DNA of 64,000 bases from Lantana camara (GCA_037501455.1 CM074863.1:8552001-8616000), one strand, 5' to 3'. Shown: positions 47,420 through 58,947, numbered from the stretch's first letter. Program-made: numbers and translations. The notes: generated by a model not told the origin, from the letters alone.

Positions 47420-49380
47420 ATGCGTCGCACACCACTCTCCTTCTTGAAACTCAAGAAAACAGCAGCCATTTCGCCTCCACGACCACCCCCCGCAGCCGCA
47501 CGACCACCCCGCCCGCCTCGACGACCACCCGCGCCACTGTCGTCGGGCCACCGTCCATTTGAGCCTCCAGGTCCTTCGCTACCAACGCAGCTGAACCCTC
47601 TAGCTCCAGCTCCAACTCAAGGTGCAGATTCGGGAAATCGTAAGTCTTTTTTTTTTTTGTTTTTTATTGATTTTTTGGTTTGCACCACTTGATTCTTGAA
47701 TGGATCTATTTGCATAATGCAGGGAAATTAAACTAATAATACATGATTTATGTAATTTTAAACCAATAACTTGTGATAATAATGCATGGGGCAAGGTGAT
47801 TTGGGGGGGACCTAGATTCTTTGAGTGTAATCGTACTGAATCAACATGGAATTTTGGAAATATGTATATATATGTTGATGGGGTTGGGATAAGGATTCAA
47901 AACTCAAGTAGCAGACTTTTATATAGCAGACTTTGATGTTAGAATTTATATAGCAGACTTTGATGTTAGTAAAATTACAAGCGAGAATTTGATGTTAGAA
48001 TTAGTGGTTGGAATATATTTAAATAGCAGACTGTATATTTCAATTTTATGAAATTAGAAGCAAACAGGGGTAATAGCAGTATATTTGAATGACCTTTCTG
48101 ATTTCCATTTTTGATATTCTAAATTTTTTTTATTTCCATTTTGCAGTCTATCAAAAAATGTCTACATCAGGTTCAAGAATTGAGTCAACGACTCCCTTAA
48201 CTCCCTTGACTCCGGTTACATTTTCTGAAGAAGGGGGAGAAAATATAATGGACACATCCATAGACAAGGGCGACGCGAAGAAGGAAGAAGTGGGGTCAAT
48301 TGACCCCACTGAGGAAAAAAAATTAGTTATGTATTTATATATTTTTTATATGTTTTTATGTTTTTTGTTTTTAAAATAATTATTTTGACCCCATATAAAA
48401 AGGAAAAAAATTGTATTGACCCCATTAAATTCAAAATAAATATAATTAAAAAAAGTCAATGACCCAAAAATATAAAAACTAAAGTCTATTTAATTATACT
48501 TTAAATATTAAAGAATTCTAAATAATATGAGATAAGTAATTATTTTCAACAAACAAACTAGAATTCAGCTCTAGATATACTTCAAGGATTCTATCTATAC
48601 ATTATAGGATTTTCTGAATTTATTTAAAATTCTTTTTTGACATATATATCTTTATTAAAATATTGATATTTTTAAATTAATCTTTTACCTACAAATACAA
48701 CCTATGATTTATATATTCATTATACTTTTTCTTTGTCTATTATTTATATCTTTTCTTTTTCTCTTCTTATCATAATTTCAAAAAGTCTCGTAACTAAAAG
48801 ATTTGCAAGGTAAATTTTTTCTCTTTTCATAATTTTTATAAATATATAAATAAAGATACGTATAAAATAATTCTATATATTTGATTAATTACAAATAATG
48901 TTATACAAAATTATATTAAATTGTATATTAATATAATACTTAAATTATATTATCATACGTAGAAATACTTCAAAAAAATTTAGGGTAAATTAGTAATTCC
49001 ATAAAAGTTAAAAGAGATTATCCGCTTTTGTTAACACTTATTATTTTTCTATTCATCAATTTTTTTTCCCTCAAAAGCTCATTGCTTTTACTACTGTACA
49101 GCTTTCACTTCTGTTTTAATTTCTACTTATGGAATAAAATTTGTAAACACCCCTAGTATTTAGTACAAATAAAAATCTGTAGAGGATAATTGTAAAATAA
49201 ATATTTTAAATAAAATATTTTATTTTTTAATAATATATATTTTTTATTAGTAATTAAATTTTTAAGAAAATAAATATTTTATTTTTTAATAATTAAATTA
49301 TTTTGACCCCACTCTCCAACAATCCTGGAGTCGCCCCTGTCCATAGACGAGCTTGGAGAACATGTACTGTTGAAATGTTA
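47420..49380 (+). pseudogene. Spliced proline-rich reading frame carried by the hAT-like element
   Basis: An ATG at 47420 opens a basic, proline-rich first exon (SPPRPPPAAARPPRPPRR) that ends at a good donor (CGGGAAATC|GTAAGT, 47639/47640). An acceptor TTTTGCAG at 48139-48146 opens exon 2, and joining the two keeps the frame into YQKMSTSGSRIESTTPLTPL. The frame is cut at 48264 by the nested element; joining across it (one target-site copy kept) continues DTSIDELGEHVLLKC to a TAA at about 49380. The product is unknown. It may be the degenerate N-terminus of the element's own gene or a captured host 5' exon; a pyrimidine-rich leader (47225-47410) suits the latter. Confidence 0.45.
48265..49339. 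mobile_element. Nested non-autonomous hAT-like element, 1075 bp
   Basis: A perfect 8-bp duplication TCCATAGA (48257-48264 and 49340-49347). The ends CAAGGGCGACGC and GTCGCCCCTG (inverse CAGGGGCGAC) form a short TIR. Subterminal GTGGGGTCAATTGACCCCAC is itself palindromic and is echoed by GACCCCACT at the right end. The interior is AT-rich with no coding capacity. Inserted into the reading frame of the 46666-50216 element, so it is younger than that element. Confidence 0.9.
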
Positions 49381-50338
49381 ATGTGCGGTGGAGATTGGTG
49401 TAGGAAACGTTACGGCGTCAAGTTTAAGCTTGAAGTAAGTTACTTTTTACTAAGTTTTCAATTTAAATATGCATGTCTTTATCTTAAATTATATTCATTT
49501 ACTTATTGTTTTTGCAGGAGGAACAAAAACCGATAGTAATCGATTTACCAAACATTTAAGTCTGCTAGAATGTAAGTCTGTTGGAAAGTAAGTTTGCTAG
49601 ATTACTGAAATTGTTCTGAACTTTTTCTTCTCTATTTGTTTTGGAATTGCTTCTGAAGTTTCTTCTGTTTCTAATTTTGTTTTTGTGAGCTTTGGAATCT
49701 GTTGTAGATCATTGAATATTGAATATTGATGTTTCTTATATGATGTTTCTCTATTTGATGTTTCTTCTATTGGTTTTGCAGGCCCTTGAATCAGCAGCTT
49801 GGACTCACTTGAATGGAGGCAAATTTGGGGTTTTTGGATACAGACTTGACTTTAGGTTCTTGAAATTTAAGTTGGTCTGTAATTTATAAAATATTTGTTG
49901 TCTTGGGCCTTGGTTTACGAATTAGAATAAATTGCAATCTATAAAAGTTTTGGCGAACTCGAGCCCGAACTCGAACCCACGAGCCAAACTACCCTGAACT
50001 CGGACCCACGAACTCAAACATGTCTCACGAACCCCCGAGACAAACTCGAACCGAACTCGAACTTGATTTTCTTTGGTTCGTCAGGCTCGAGTTTGGGTTC
50101 GTCAAAATATCCCTCGAACCGAACTCGAACTCGAACTCGAACCTCAAAAAAAAGCTAAGGTTCGGCTCGGCTCGGCTCGGCTCGGTTCGGTTCGGTTCGG
50201 TTCGTTTACACCCCTAAAGTAAACCCATCTTACAACAGACCTATAATTTATAAAATGACTGCAGTTAATTTGTGTTGTACAAAATGAAAATCTGACATGT
50301 TCACGACCATGACAGACATTTTTTTTTAGTTTTTTGCA

Positions 50339-50655
50339 CGGTCAATCCCTGTGATATACCTAATTAGCACTCCGAACCCTGTGATTTGAAAATTCTCAAA
50401 GGGAACTCTGTGATTGTAATAAATTAGCACTCAATTAGCATTTCAAACCCTACAACCGTGGTTGTAGGGTTTTGAGTCTTTAATACAATTACAGGGTTTT
50501 CAGTGCTAACACGGTTGTAGGGTTTTGAGTCTTTAATACAATTACAGGGTTTTCAGTACTAATTTATATAATCACAGGGTTTCCTTTGAGAATTTTCAAA
50601 TCACAGGGTTCTGAGTGCTAATTAGGTATATCACAGGGTTTTTGGTGTAATAAAC
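50339..50655. mobile_element. Palindromic MITE, about 320 bp
   Basis: Near-perfect inverted halves: CCCTGTGATATACCTAATTAGC and ACCCTGTGATTTGAAAATTC on the left recur inverted on the right. The centre ACAACCGTGGTTGTAGGG is the hairpin tip, followed by a duplicated GTTTTGAGTCTTTAATACAAT segment. No clear target duplication was found. The CCCTGTG(A/T)TAT motif resembles the arms at 18424 and 33580. Confidence 0.75.
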
Positions 50656-50660
50656 TCCTT

Positions 50661-53359
50661 TTTTTTTACCACAATAAGTGGGTTGAATGCGCCTAACTTG
50701 GGAATTTCTTTGAATCTTGGTAATTTCTGAGATTATTATTAATAGTCGTTAATTAATTAAAATTTAGAGCAAATAATTAAGGTTTTTTTTTTTGATAGAC
50801 AAATAATTAAGGTTATTAAGAGTAAGCGATTTTCATTTTTCGCTAGTCCTCGCTTCTATTGATCATTTTATCGAACACCTTCTTACACTTGCTTTTACAA
50901 GGATTGTTTTCTCATTAGTTATTACCCTTAAAGCTCCCTCTTTCTGTTATGACGATTGGCGCGAATGTTTCCTCATTCAACCCGAATGTGGGGATTGGGA
51001 CGAAGGAGTTTTGTCGTGATAATGTGGAGCTGTGCCGGGTTCATCAGTGTTGGGTACTCTTGAGGAAGAAACAAACTGAAAGATATTTTCTCCCATGTTA
51101 TGCTCTGGTAATCCTATTTCTCTCAAATTGCTGAGTTTGATTTTCAGGTTTTACGCTGCAGAAAACATTGGACTATCCGCATGGTTTAAGCATTTCGTTT
51201 GCGCCTTTGCGGCCTTACAGAGATTGAAATGATCAAGAGAAAAGAAGCGATGAATGTGCCAATTTGGCCATTTGCCAATGTGCTGAAATTTGTTCTCAGT
51301 GAAATCTTTTAATCAATGTCCTAAATGATCAATGCTTATTCCAAAAGGAATAAACTCAGCCAAACCCCCCTAGTTACATGAAAAAAATTGCTGTTATTCA
51401 GATAGATATTAAAGATAAAAACATACTCTCCATTGATTAGCTGGCTGAAGTTTCGGATTTTGTATAGCCAAGGTCAGTCCTTGGAACATAGAACAATGGT
51501 TTCTTTGTCTATGAGCTTTTATTTAGTGTCATCAGTTTCAATTGGAAAACGTTAGGAACTTCGCTACAAAGTTCCTGAAATAGTTTAACTAGTGGAAGAA
51601 AATGACGCCTTTGACATTAATACTTAATAGCTTATGGGTCCAAGATGCCTTATGCTGAGTTGAAATTTCCAAGTCTTCCATTTGCACGAGTTTTCTTCTA
51701 TTTTCATGCCTAACTTTCACATTTAATAGGCCCTTAAAAGCCCTTGACCTTCCCAATCAATTTCAAAGGCTTTTGTATCTAGTGTAGAAATATACATGCG
51801 TTGCAGGTTCACATTTTTGTATTTAAGAGTTAGCTAGACTAGTTGAAGAAGGAAAGAAGACGGAAGTTTACCACAATTGCCGGTCCATTTCAAGCACTGG
51901 TTAGTGGTTACCATTTACCAATTCAAGCATTTTGAGTAGTATTTATACACCAGATTGTATGTACTCGCCCATTATCATCAAGTAAACCCACTATTCTGTC
52001 TGCTCCTTCATATGTGAGTTCTTTCGAAATTTGGTTAATTCCCAGATTAGAATTCCAAGTTTAATCATGTATCCAGCAGAGTGAGGAGGAGGTCTTGAAG
52101 CGCATTATAGGTTACCCTAACTCAGCGGAGAAAAACCCGGGAAAGCAGGTATGTGAAGTGTGAACGTTCTTTAATGTGATAAGCTCTAGAAATCATCTAT
52201 CATTCATATAGTATTGCTGTTCTGTTGATTATTTATTCTGGTGGCAGTGAGAACAATGGTTGGAGTTCAAACATAGCTTTATGACTTCAAAATTAATGCA
52301 AGCAGTTATTTAGATTGATTACTAATTAACTGAAGATTCAGAATTTCAAGTAGATCTTTAATAGATATATGTAGTATTTGCAAACTCTAAAAAAAACATT
52401 TTTAGCTTTTTGTGAGCAACTAGCAGGATGTACATACGTTGTTGCACGTATTATTCTATTTATTTATATTTTTCTTGTGTCAAAGTATAATTTGTTTTTT
52501 TATATATTTTGTTTGTGTTATTGGATTTTTTTTACTTTTTTTTATAATCATATTTTGTGTATCTCCTCGTTAACTTTGTCGCTCTTTTCTCCACTTTGAA
52601 TATGTTTTGTATTGTTTGTTTCTTTGCTTTCCTACACTTTTTCCTTTTGATTTTGTTTTTCTTTCACTTTTGGCATTACTATACTCTTCTTTTACCTCTT
52701 CTGAATCTTATATGAATTATATTAAAATGATTTTTATCAGAATACTTGCCTTCACATTCTTGGAGACATAGTAAAGCTTTTAATAGCCAAGGGTATTTGC
52801 GAATCTGCTTTTGGGATGAATATTGAATCTCAACAATTTTCTTTTTTATTTTAGCATTGAAGTACTTTATCAATAATACGTAGTTAGTTTTTCAAAGAAG
52901 AACCTGGAAGTTTCTGACGTTGTAGCTCGAGTCTTTGCTTCATGTTTGAAGATATTTTTCCTTGATGAAGATTTTGATTTTCACCTTTATTTGAGATTAA
53001 ATCGATACTTTGACAAAATAACATTATCTAAAGTTGAGAACAATATAAATGGAAAAATCTCCATATTATGAAATGAATTTTAAGTTTAAAAAAAAAAAAT
53101 CATAAGATTGAACCTCAAAATATTACCTTTTGGTAGATGAAGCTGCTTTTCTAGGCATGATGATTTCGTCTTTCTCTTAGTATGCCTAAGACCTTTCGTT
53201 GATGAATCTAAACATCTTTTAAAAAAAAGACAACATATAAATATTATTAAGCTCAACTAATTATATTATACAAATTAAGTTCAACGAACTATAATAATCA
53301 GAAAATGAGAGATAAACGGATAACTTATTTACTTTTCTATTCTTCTCATATTATACCAA
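50661..53359. other. Spacer with exon-like pieces
   Basis: Two pieces look like exons. The segment 50949-51107 starts MTIGANVSSFNPNVGIGTKE and ends at a donor-like CTG|GTAATCC. The segment 52077-52148 (acceptor TATCCAG, reading SEEEVLKRIIGYPNSAEKN, donor CAG|GTATGTG) has good splice borders. I cannot identify either or show that they belong together. The rest is AT-rich and empty. Confidence 0.35.
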
Positions 53360-53455
53360 GAGGGAAAAGTTCAAAAGGATTTTTTCTATAGGGCAATGAC
53401 TCGGGTTCGAATCCCTCTAACCACTTGGGGGTGTGTGCATTACAAAAATATATAT
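53360..53455 (+). mobile_element. SINE-like copy, 5' part worn
   Basis: GGGCAATGACTCGGGTTCGA, then ATCCCTCTAACCACTTG and GTGTGTGCATTACAAAAA. The box-B-like GGTTCGAATCC is intact; the box A region is decayed. Confidence 0.5.
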
Positions 53456-53691
53456 ATTCTTCTCGTATTATGACTTCAACATCAAATTACTAAATACGTA
53501 ATATATTGATAGCCCAACACAAAAATCAGTCGGGGTTAATACATTGGGTTTAAATCACCTTGTTTAACATTTATATATTCTTCTCGTATTATGACTTCAA
53601 CATCAAATTACTAAATACGTAATATATTGATAGCCCAACACAAAAATCAGTCGGGGTTAATACGTGGGGTTTAAATCACCTTGTTTAACAT
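53452..53691. repeat. Tandem duplication, 120-bp unit, two copies
   Basis: TATATTCTTCTCGTATTATG to ACCTTGTTTAACATT is repeated back to back (second copy from about 53572) with two or three differences, so it is recent. Confidence 0.9.
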
Positions 53692-55044
53692 TTATAAACT
53701 CTATCGTACTTGAAATTCAAAAAATATATGATAGCTTGATTCCTGAAAATATAAACAATGGATGTTACGTGAAAATAATAAGTAATAGCGTAGTATTTAA
53801 TATATGTCAACCCTAAATGTGCAAAATGTAAAAAAGAAGAAGAAGAAGAAGAAGAAAAAAAAAAAGAACAAATTAGATTTATACCTTGAAAATTGAAGTT
53901 TTGTAGCACCTTAAATGACACTAATTTATACCTCCCTATTTAATACCTTTGACCAACATAATATGATGCTATTATACTTTCTTTTATCCTATTTGTTTGT
54001 TTATTAATAATGTAATAAGAAGTAATGTATTGACAATTTGCACCTAATGCCTGAATTTTTTCCCTTGCAACAAAAGACCTCATACAACAACAAAAATTTA
54101 AAACTAATATCAAGAACTGTAATTTTACCAATGAATAAATACAAAATCTCCAAATATCTTTTCTTATTGGAATTTCCAACCTCATAATTAAGTAAAAGGT
54201 AACTATCTAACAAATTATTAGGTACAACCTTATCAGCAACAGTTTCTAAGCAAAAAAGTTCCCATCAAATTAACATGAGTTCTAATAATGGATATGCCCG
54301 TATCTCCACCACAACCACACAACAAACACATAATATAACCATTAAACTCGCCTTGAAAAACCACCTTAACAATAAATTGACAGATAATCAAATTTGAAAA
54401 GATTAAAAAAAAAAAAAAAAGTCCTTAACTGTAACGTTCTCATAATAATATAAAAAATGAGAAAAAATTATTATGATACATAAAAGTTTATTCTACCTTC
54501 TCTTAGTTTGAATTTTAAGGTGGAATTCATAATATTTTGATGTTTAAGTATAAATTTATCTATATTTAATATTCCTCAAGGAATATTTAAAAAAAAAAAA
54601 AAAAAGACAATACATATAATACTATTAAAATCAAGTATTGGAAAATTTTCCATTAAAAATTGAATTCGATAAATATTTTTGAAAAAATAAAATAAATGAA
54701 CAAAATATTTGCAACTTACTAAAAATTCAATTTAGATCAATAAATAATAAAAATTAGCATATATTACATACTTAATAAAATTAAAATATAAATATTATTA
54801 AACTCAAATATGGAAAAATTTTCTATTAAAAATTGAATTCTATATATCTTTATAAAACTCAAAATAAATTAATAATATATTCTCAACTTATTTAGAATTC
54901 AATTTAGATAACAAAAAAAAAAATCAAAATTAATACAGAGTATAAACTTAAATTAAACTTTATTTTAATTTATCTTAATTTGAATTTTTAGGTAGAAAAT
55001 TTCTAAGAAACTTTTACGGTGTTTTGAAGATTTTCTAACCTAGA
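53692..55044. other. AT-rich spacer
   Basis: A (GAA)n run lies at 53835-53870. Weak repeats share AAAATTTTCCATTAAAAATTGA and GGAAAAATTTTCTATTAAAA (54640, 54810). No gene seen. Confidence 0.5.
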
Positions 55045-55790
55045 TGATGGGACCAAAATACGTATGGTCCTCGTTTCGACACGTGGCGCTGCTAACAATA
55101 GACACGTGGCAGCTTGGTCCTCACGTAAACCGCCCACGAGCATCACTTCCCTCGTTCCTTAAGATGTCCCAACCTTGCAGAAAGAAACAACCCTCGAGCG
55201 TGGGTTGGCTTTACTCCCAAAAACGCCCACACGCACTCACGCTCGGAGAACCCTTCTCACAAGGGTGAACAAGGGAACACTCCCCCGTTTGTCTCAAGGC
55301 CCTAGCCCCAGTTCCTCTCGGACCTGCCAGCCTCCTAGGCTCATGTTGAACACGAGCGTGCACCTAAACCTTGTTACCAACCCACAAAGCGGTTCTCTGA
55401 CACTACGTACACACCCGCGCACCTGCCAATGTTGCCCGCACGAACTTTACACCATCTTTTGCAGAAGATTCCTTCTAGGTTTCTCCTCATCACGCCACGT
55501 GTTAGGGCAACACTTGGCCAGGACCACCCGGTGATAATTACCAAAGGGTCCCTGACCCTCAACTATAAATAAGAGACTTCATCTCTTCCACTGTAAGCAA
55601 TCCCTGCTACTTGAACTTTGTATTTCTATTTCATCTTCATCCTCTTCAAATCATCATCTGACTTGAGAGTCGGAGAGCCAAACTGGGTATCACCCCCAGT
55701 TCCCACAGCTTGGTTTTTTGACCACCGTCTTTTCCGGTGAGTTTTCCTAGAGATCTATCCCCTGTTTCCCCACATCAAACAAATTGTAAA
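55045..55790 (+). repeat. Probable solo LTR or LTR relic
   Basis: A GC-rich block with two ACACGTGGC motifs (55078, 55102) leads to a TATA box (ACTATAAATAAG, 55562-55573), then CTGACTTGAGAGTCGGAGAG, GGTATCACCCCCAG and TTTCCCCACATCA. This is the usual promoter-to-U5 layout of a plant LTR. Candidate ends TGATGGGACC and CCCCACATCA are inverted, but no matching 5-bp flank was found. It resembles 32893-33400 (minus). Confidence 0.55.
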
Positions 55791-56409
55791 GTGATAGGAT
55801 TCTGATTCTCACTGATGCAGACCCATCACTGGAGATTTTTTATAATGCTGATTTCAAGTGATATATCCCCAGCAAACACCAAAACCCAATGAATAAGTCA
55901 TGATATCTGAAAATAATTACTTATAAGGGTTTATGATTTTAAACGCGATAAATAAAGCGTAACAACTAAATATCTTATCATTAATCGTTATTTATAAGAC
56001 TCTCCTGAGATCGTCTTTTTCTAGTTGATGAATGTACCACCCCATATTACAAGAAAAATATTTTTTGTATCAATCTGTAAAATAAAATATAAAGACATTT
56101 TTATATAATAAATCTTAAAATATGGTTCAATCTGTGAAAGAAAAAAGTGGCCAAAAGATTATATGAAACCTGAATATTGTCACCTCTAGGATACTATCGC
56201 GCACCCTTTTGTAGTATATTAACGACATGAGAATGGAAACAATAGATAAGAAAAGATTTGAAAAAATCAAAATTCGAATAAAAAAAAAAGAAGAAGCAAT
56301 TATAATTTTAAAAATTAAAACGGTAGTTACATGAAGGAGCAATCGTAATATCCAACTCGCCAAATTGTCATCTTTAGGGATAACAACATATCAACTCAAC
56401 CAGCCAACA

Positions 56410-56515
56410 GGGGTTGGCTAAGTGGTTTGAGGGTTGATTCTCGAAAGCAATGACCCGATTTCAAATCCCTCTGGTCACTTGAGGTGTGTGCATTTAATTA
56501 AAAAAACAAAAAACA
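56410..56515 (+). mobile_element. SINE-like copy
   Basis: GGGGTTGGCTAAGTGGTTTG (box-A-like), TTTCAAATCCCTCTGGTCAC (box-B-like), GAGGTGTGTGCATTTAATT and an A-rich tail. This is the clearest copy in the window. Confidence 0.6.
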
Positions 56516-57478
56516 TATTAACTCAACCATTTCTAAGAAGTATATTTAATTACATGACATACATTTGGATGGGTATGCTAGGGGGCATTTTACATTGAAT
56601 TATTAATTATTTAAAATCAATAATTAAGCCAGATAAAGTCCTAATACTAATTAACGCTGATAATTTTAATAAATAAATAAAATTTTTAATTAAAAAATGA
56701 TACTATTGGACATTGACAAAGAAGATGAAGTGCAAGGGGAATTGGAATAGTTCGAAGAATTGATACTTCTGAAATTTATTTAAGGAAAAAAATTATTTGT
56801 CATCCGAACTATCCCATTTTTTACGCTTTGCCATCCAAACCTTTTTTTTTTTTTTTTTTTGACACTTTGTCATATGAACTTCACTTCAGTGACACGTGCC
56901 TTCTGACCTCCAAATGAATTCCTAAGGGAGTTAGGGAAATTGTGGGTCCACCCCTTCAAGTGTTGCATGCAATTTATAATTCTACCAAAAGACCCAAGTA
57001 AATAAATCCCTTCGGTTTTCTTCTCTAGCCATGCGCGTGATGGGGCTGACTCCTAGTTCAAGAGTATTTCCACCTTCAAAATCTTATAAACTCCATAAAA
57101 TCAGTTTCACTCATTAATCCGGTCGATTTGCCTCAATTATCTTCAAATTCCCTCGAAGTGTATTTTCCTACAACAAAGCATATAATCAATTAAATACCCA
57201 CAATTTAAATCAAATCACGGGACAAAATATAACAATTTATGTTCAATAATCCCACAATCATACAACGTATCAGCTTCAATGCTATTTGATGAATAAATGA
57301 AACTTTGTTTGGTCTAATAAAAGTTTTTGTCAACCTTCTGTTTTCCCAAACAATCACAACTTTTACAACTTAATTATCTACTTCTCCAAAAGCACAAGTT
57401 TTTGCAACACCTCCATATTCCAATTGATTCCATTGTCTGTCCCATCCTGCAGACTGATTTTTCGAGAATTTGACTAAG
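56516..57478. other. Spacer upstream of the kinase pseudogene
   Basis: The segment 56785-56930 (AATTATTTGTCATCCGAACT, GCTTTGCCATCCAAACC, T-run) looks like one arm of a Mutator-like MITE without a visible partner. No promoter motif for the downstream gene can be assigned. Confidence 0.35.
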
Positions 57479-58018
57479 ATGAGGTTGCCATTATTACTTG
57501 AAGCCATTTCATGTCTCTGTCTAGCTACAACTACTGCTCTTGCAGTATCTTGGTCCAAGCCTGGTTGTCCAGAGAAGTGTGGAAATGTGACCATCCCCTA
57601 TCCTTTTGGAATCGGCTCTGCATGCAGCTTAAATTCTTCATTTACAGTTCTCTGCAACTCCACCAATCCTCCAAGTCCGTGGTTGAGCAGCATCAGTATG
57701 GAAGCACTTGAGATTTTTGTGGGCGGTAGAGTCAGAGTAAAGCAACCCGTGTCACCGCTTAATTGCTCTGTTGTGCAGAACTCTGGCAACATCTCTTGTC
57801 GGAAGTCCTTTTACAATCTCAGCACACAGCAATTCATTGGCTGTTTTGGGCTGCAAAAATATGGTTTGGTTGCGCGCTAATAGGACGTCAAGTACAATTG
57901 GTGGTTGCATGTCCATTTGTGATAATAATTCTACAGATACCAGTTGCAATGGTGTTAATTGCTGCCAGACAACAATTCCACCATCACTCCAGGAGTTGCA
58001 ATATACTTACCAAACCAG

Positions 58019-58947
58019 CATGGTTCGCCGGAACGGTCGCGGGGAACGGAACGGAGGCCACCGTTCCAGTTCCGTTGCAATGACGCGGAACGGTCGGGCA
58101 AAAACGCGGCCACTTCCCAAAAAGATGTATAAAATCCCAAAAAATAGTTTTAAAACTCATTTTAATTTGTAGTTTTATATTAGAATCAATTAGTATTATA
58201 TTTAAAAAGGTTGAATACATGAACAGAAAACCAATTCTTTTGGTTCTGGATTCTGAAGTGCAGGTGCATCTTTGCTTTACTTCCACCTTGGTCTCCATAT
58301 GTTAGCTCTATCAAGGGTTTGAGATGGTTTAAAAATCTCATTCAAACTGTTCTCTTGCATATTGAGAGGCATTTAGGATAATTTAACTTTTCCTCTGTTC
58401 TTGTGAATGCTTCACCAATTAGATTTTTTAACTTCATTAAGTTTCTATCACCGTATACATCTTTCGGTTTATTAAAATAATGTTTCTATTTGACAATGTG
58501 AGCAACATCTATATGCAGATGCTTCCATGGGAAAATTTGCCAATACCGAGAAATCAAGAGGTTTATCGAATGCCTTGTGTTGCTAGCATTTTTGCAACAC
58601 TTGACAGATGCTGCCAGAAACAAGAACAAGTCAAGACAAATGATCCTGATTTTCCATTGATTGACCCCCTAGACTCATATTACTTATTGAATCCAGATGG
58701 TGATCTCAGCAGAACACAAATTGAATTTGAGAATTGGTTTAAAGATCAATTTGAGTATGTCGGCAAATTAAACTACACATTTTCATCTCTTTTTTGGCCG
58801 TTCCGTTCCGTTCCTCCGCTTTAACGCCACGGAACGTCGTTTCAATGCAAAAAATCGCCGTTCCAGGTCGATTTCCATTCCATACCGGAACAGCGGAACG
58901 GAGACTGCCGTTCCCGTTCCGTTCCGGAGCCGTTCTTGCAAACCATG
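58019..58947. mobile_element. hAT-like element carrying a separase fragment, 929 bp
   Basis: A perfect 8-bp duplication CAAACCAG (58011-58018 and 58948-58955). The ends CATGGTTCGCCGGAACGG and, inverted, CATGGTTTGCAAGAACGG are followed by subterminal repeats of GGAACGG on both sides. Removing the element and one duplication joins the kinase ectodomain frame exactly (YQTS|QPGNNCFCGY). The interior holds two separase exons and their intron (58219-58770). A hAT-like counterpart of the gene-capturing Pack elements. Confidence 0.9.
58219..58770 (+). pseudogene. Captured separase (ESP) gene fragment, two exons
   Basis: Exon a (58219-58263) reads MNRKPILLVLDSEVQ and ends at GTGCATCT. A 255-bp intron ends TATATGCAG (58518). 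Exon b (from 58519) reads [28 protein letters not shown], then [20 protein letters not shown] and [12 protein letters not shown], and fades at about 58770 before the right TIR. This is the region of separase just before its catalytic histidine and cysteine, marked by the conserved [17 protein letters not shown] and [10 protein letters not shown] blocks. Separase is the caspase-like cysteine protease that cleaves cohesin to start anaphase. The catalytic His/Cys exons are not included, so no protease could result. The retained intron shows capture from DNA, not mRNA. Confidence 0.85.

Larger units (their letters stand above)
46666..50216. mobile_element. hAT-like element with cargo, 3551 bp
   Basis: Ends TAGGGATGTAAACGA and TCGTTTACACCCCTA are inverted; flanks are TAGTAAAC (46658-46665) and AAGTAAAC (50217-50224), an 8-bp duplication with one change. 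The subterminal parts are rich in GGTTCGGGCTCG / CGAACCGAAC in inverted orientation. Inside: an RNase H-like domain (46771-47202), a spliced proline-rich frame (47420-48264) broken by a second hAT-like element, and an A/T-rich tail with exon-like pieces (49350-49870). No complete transposase was recognised. It shares its terminus type with the 8143-9352 element. Confidence 0.85.

Noticed and set aside
47218..47469. Minus frame rich in G/R/W
   Set aside because: Reverse of a pyrimidine-rich leader upstream of the proline-rich frame; no domain.
56127..56363. 78-codon hydrophobic frame on the minus strand
   Set aside because: Low-complexity AT-rich sequence; hydrophobicity follows from T-rich codons.
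35232..56515. tRNA genes at the AAGTGGTT / TTCRAATCC loci
   Set aside because: No cloverleaf can be formed and no anticodon arm is evident; poly-A tails and multiple diverged copies fit SINE-like repeats.
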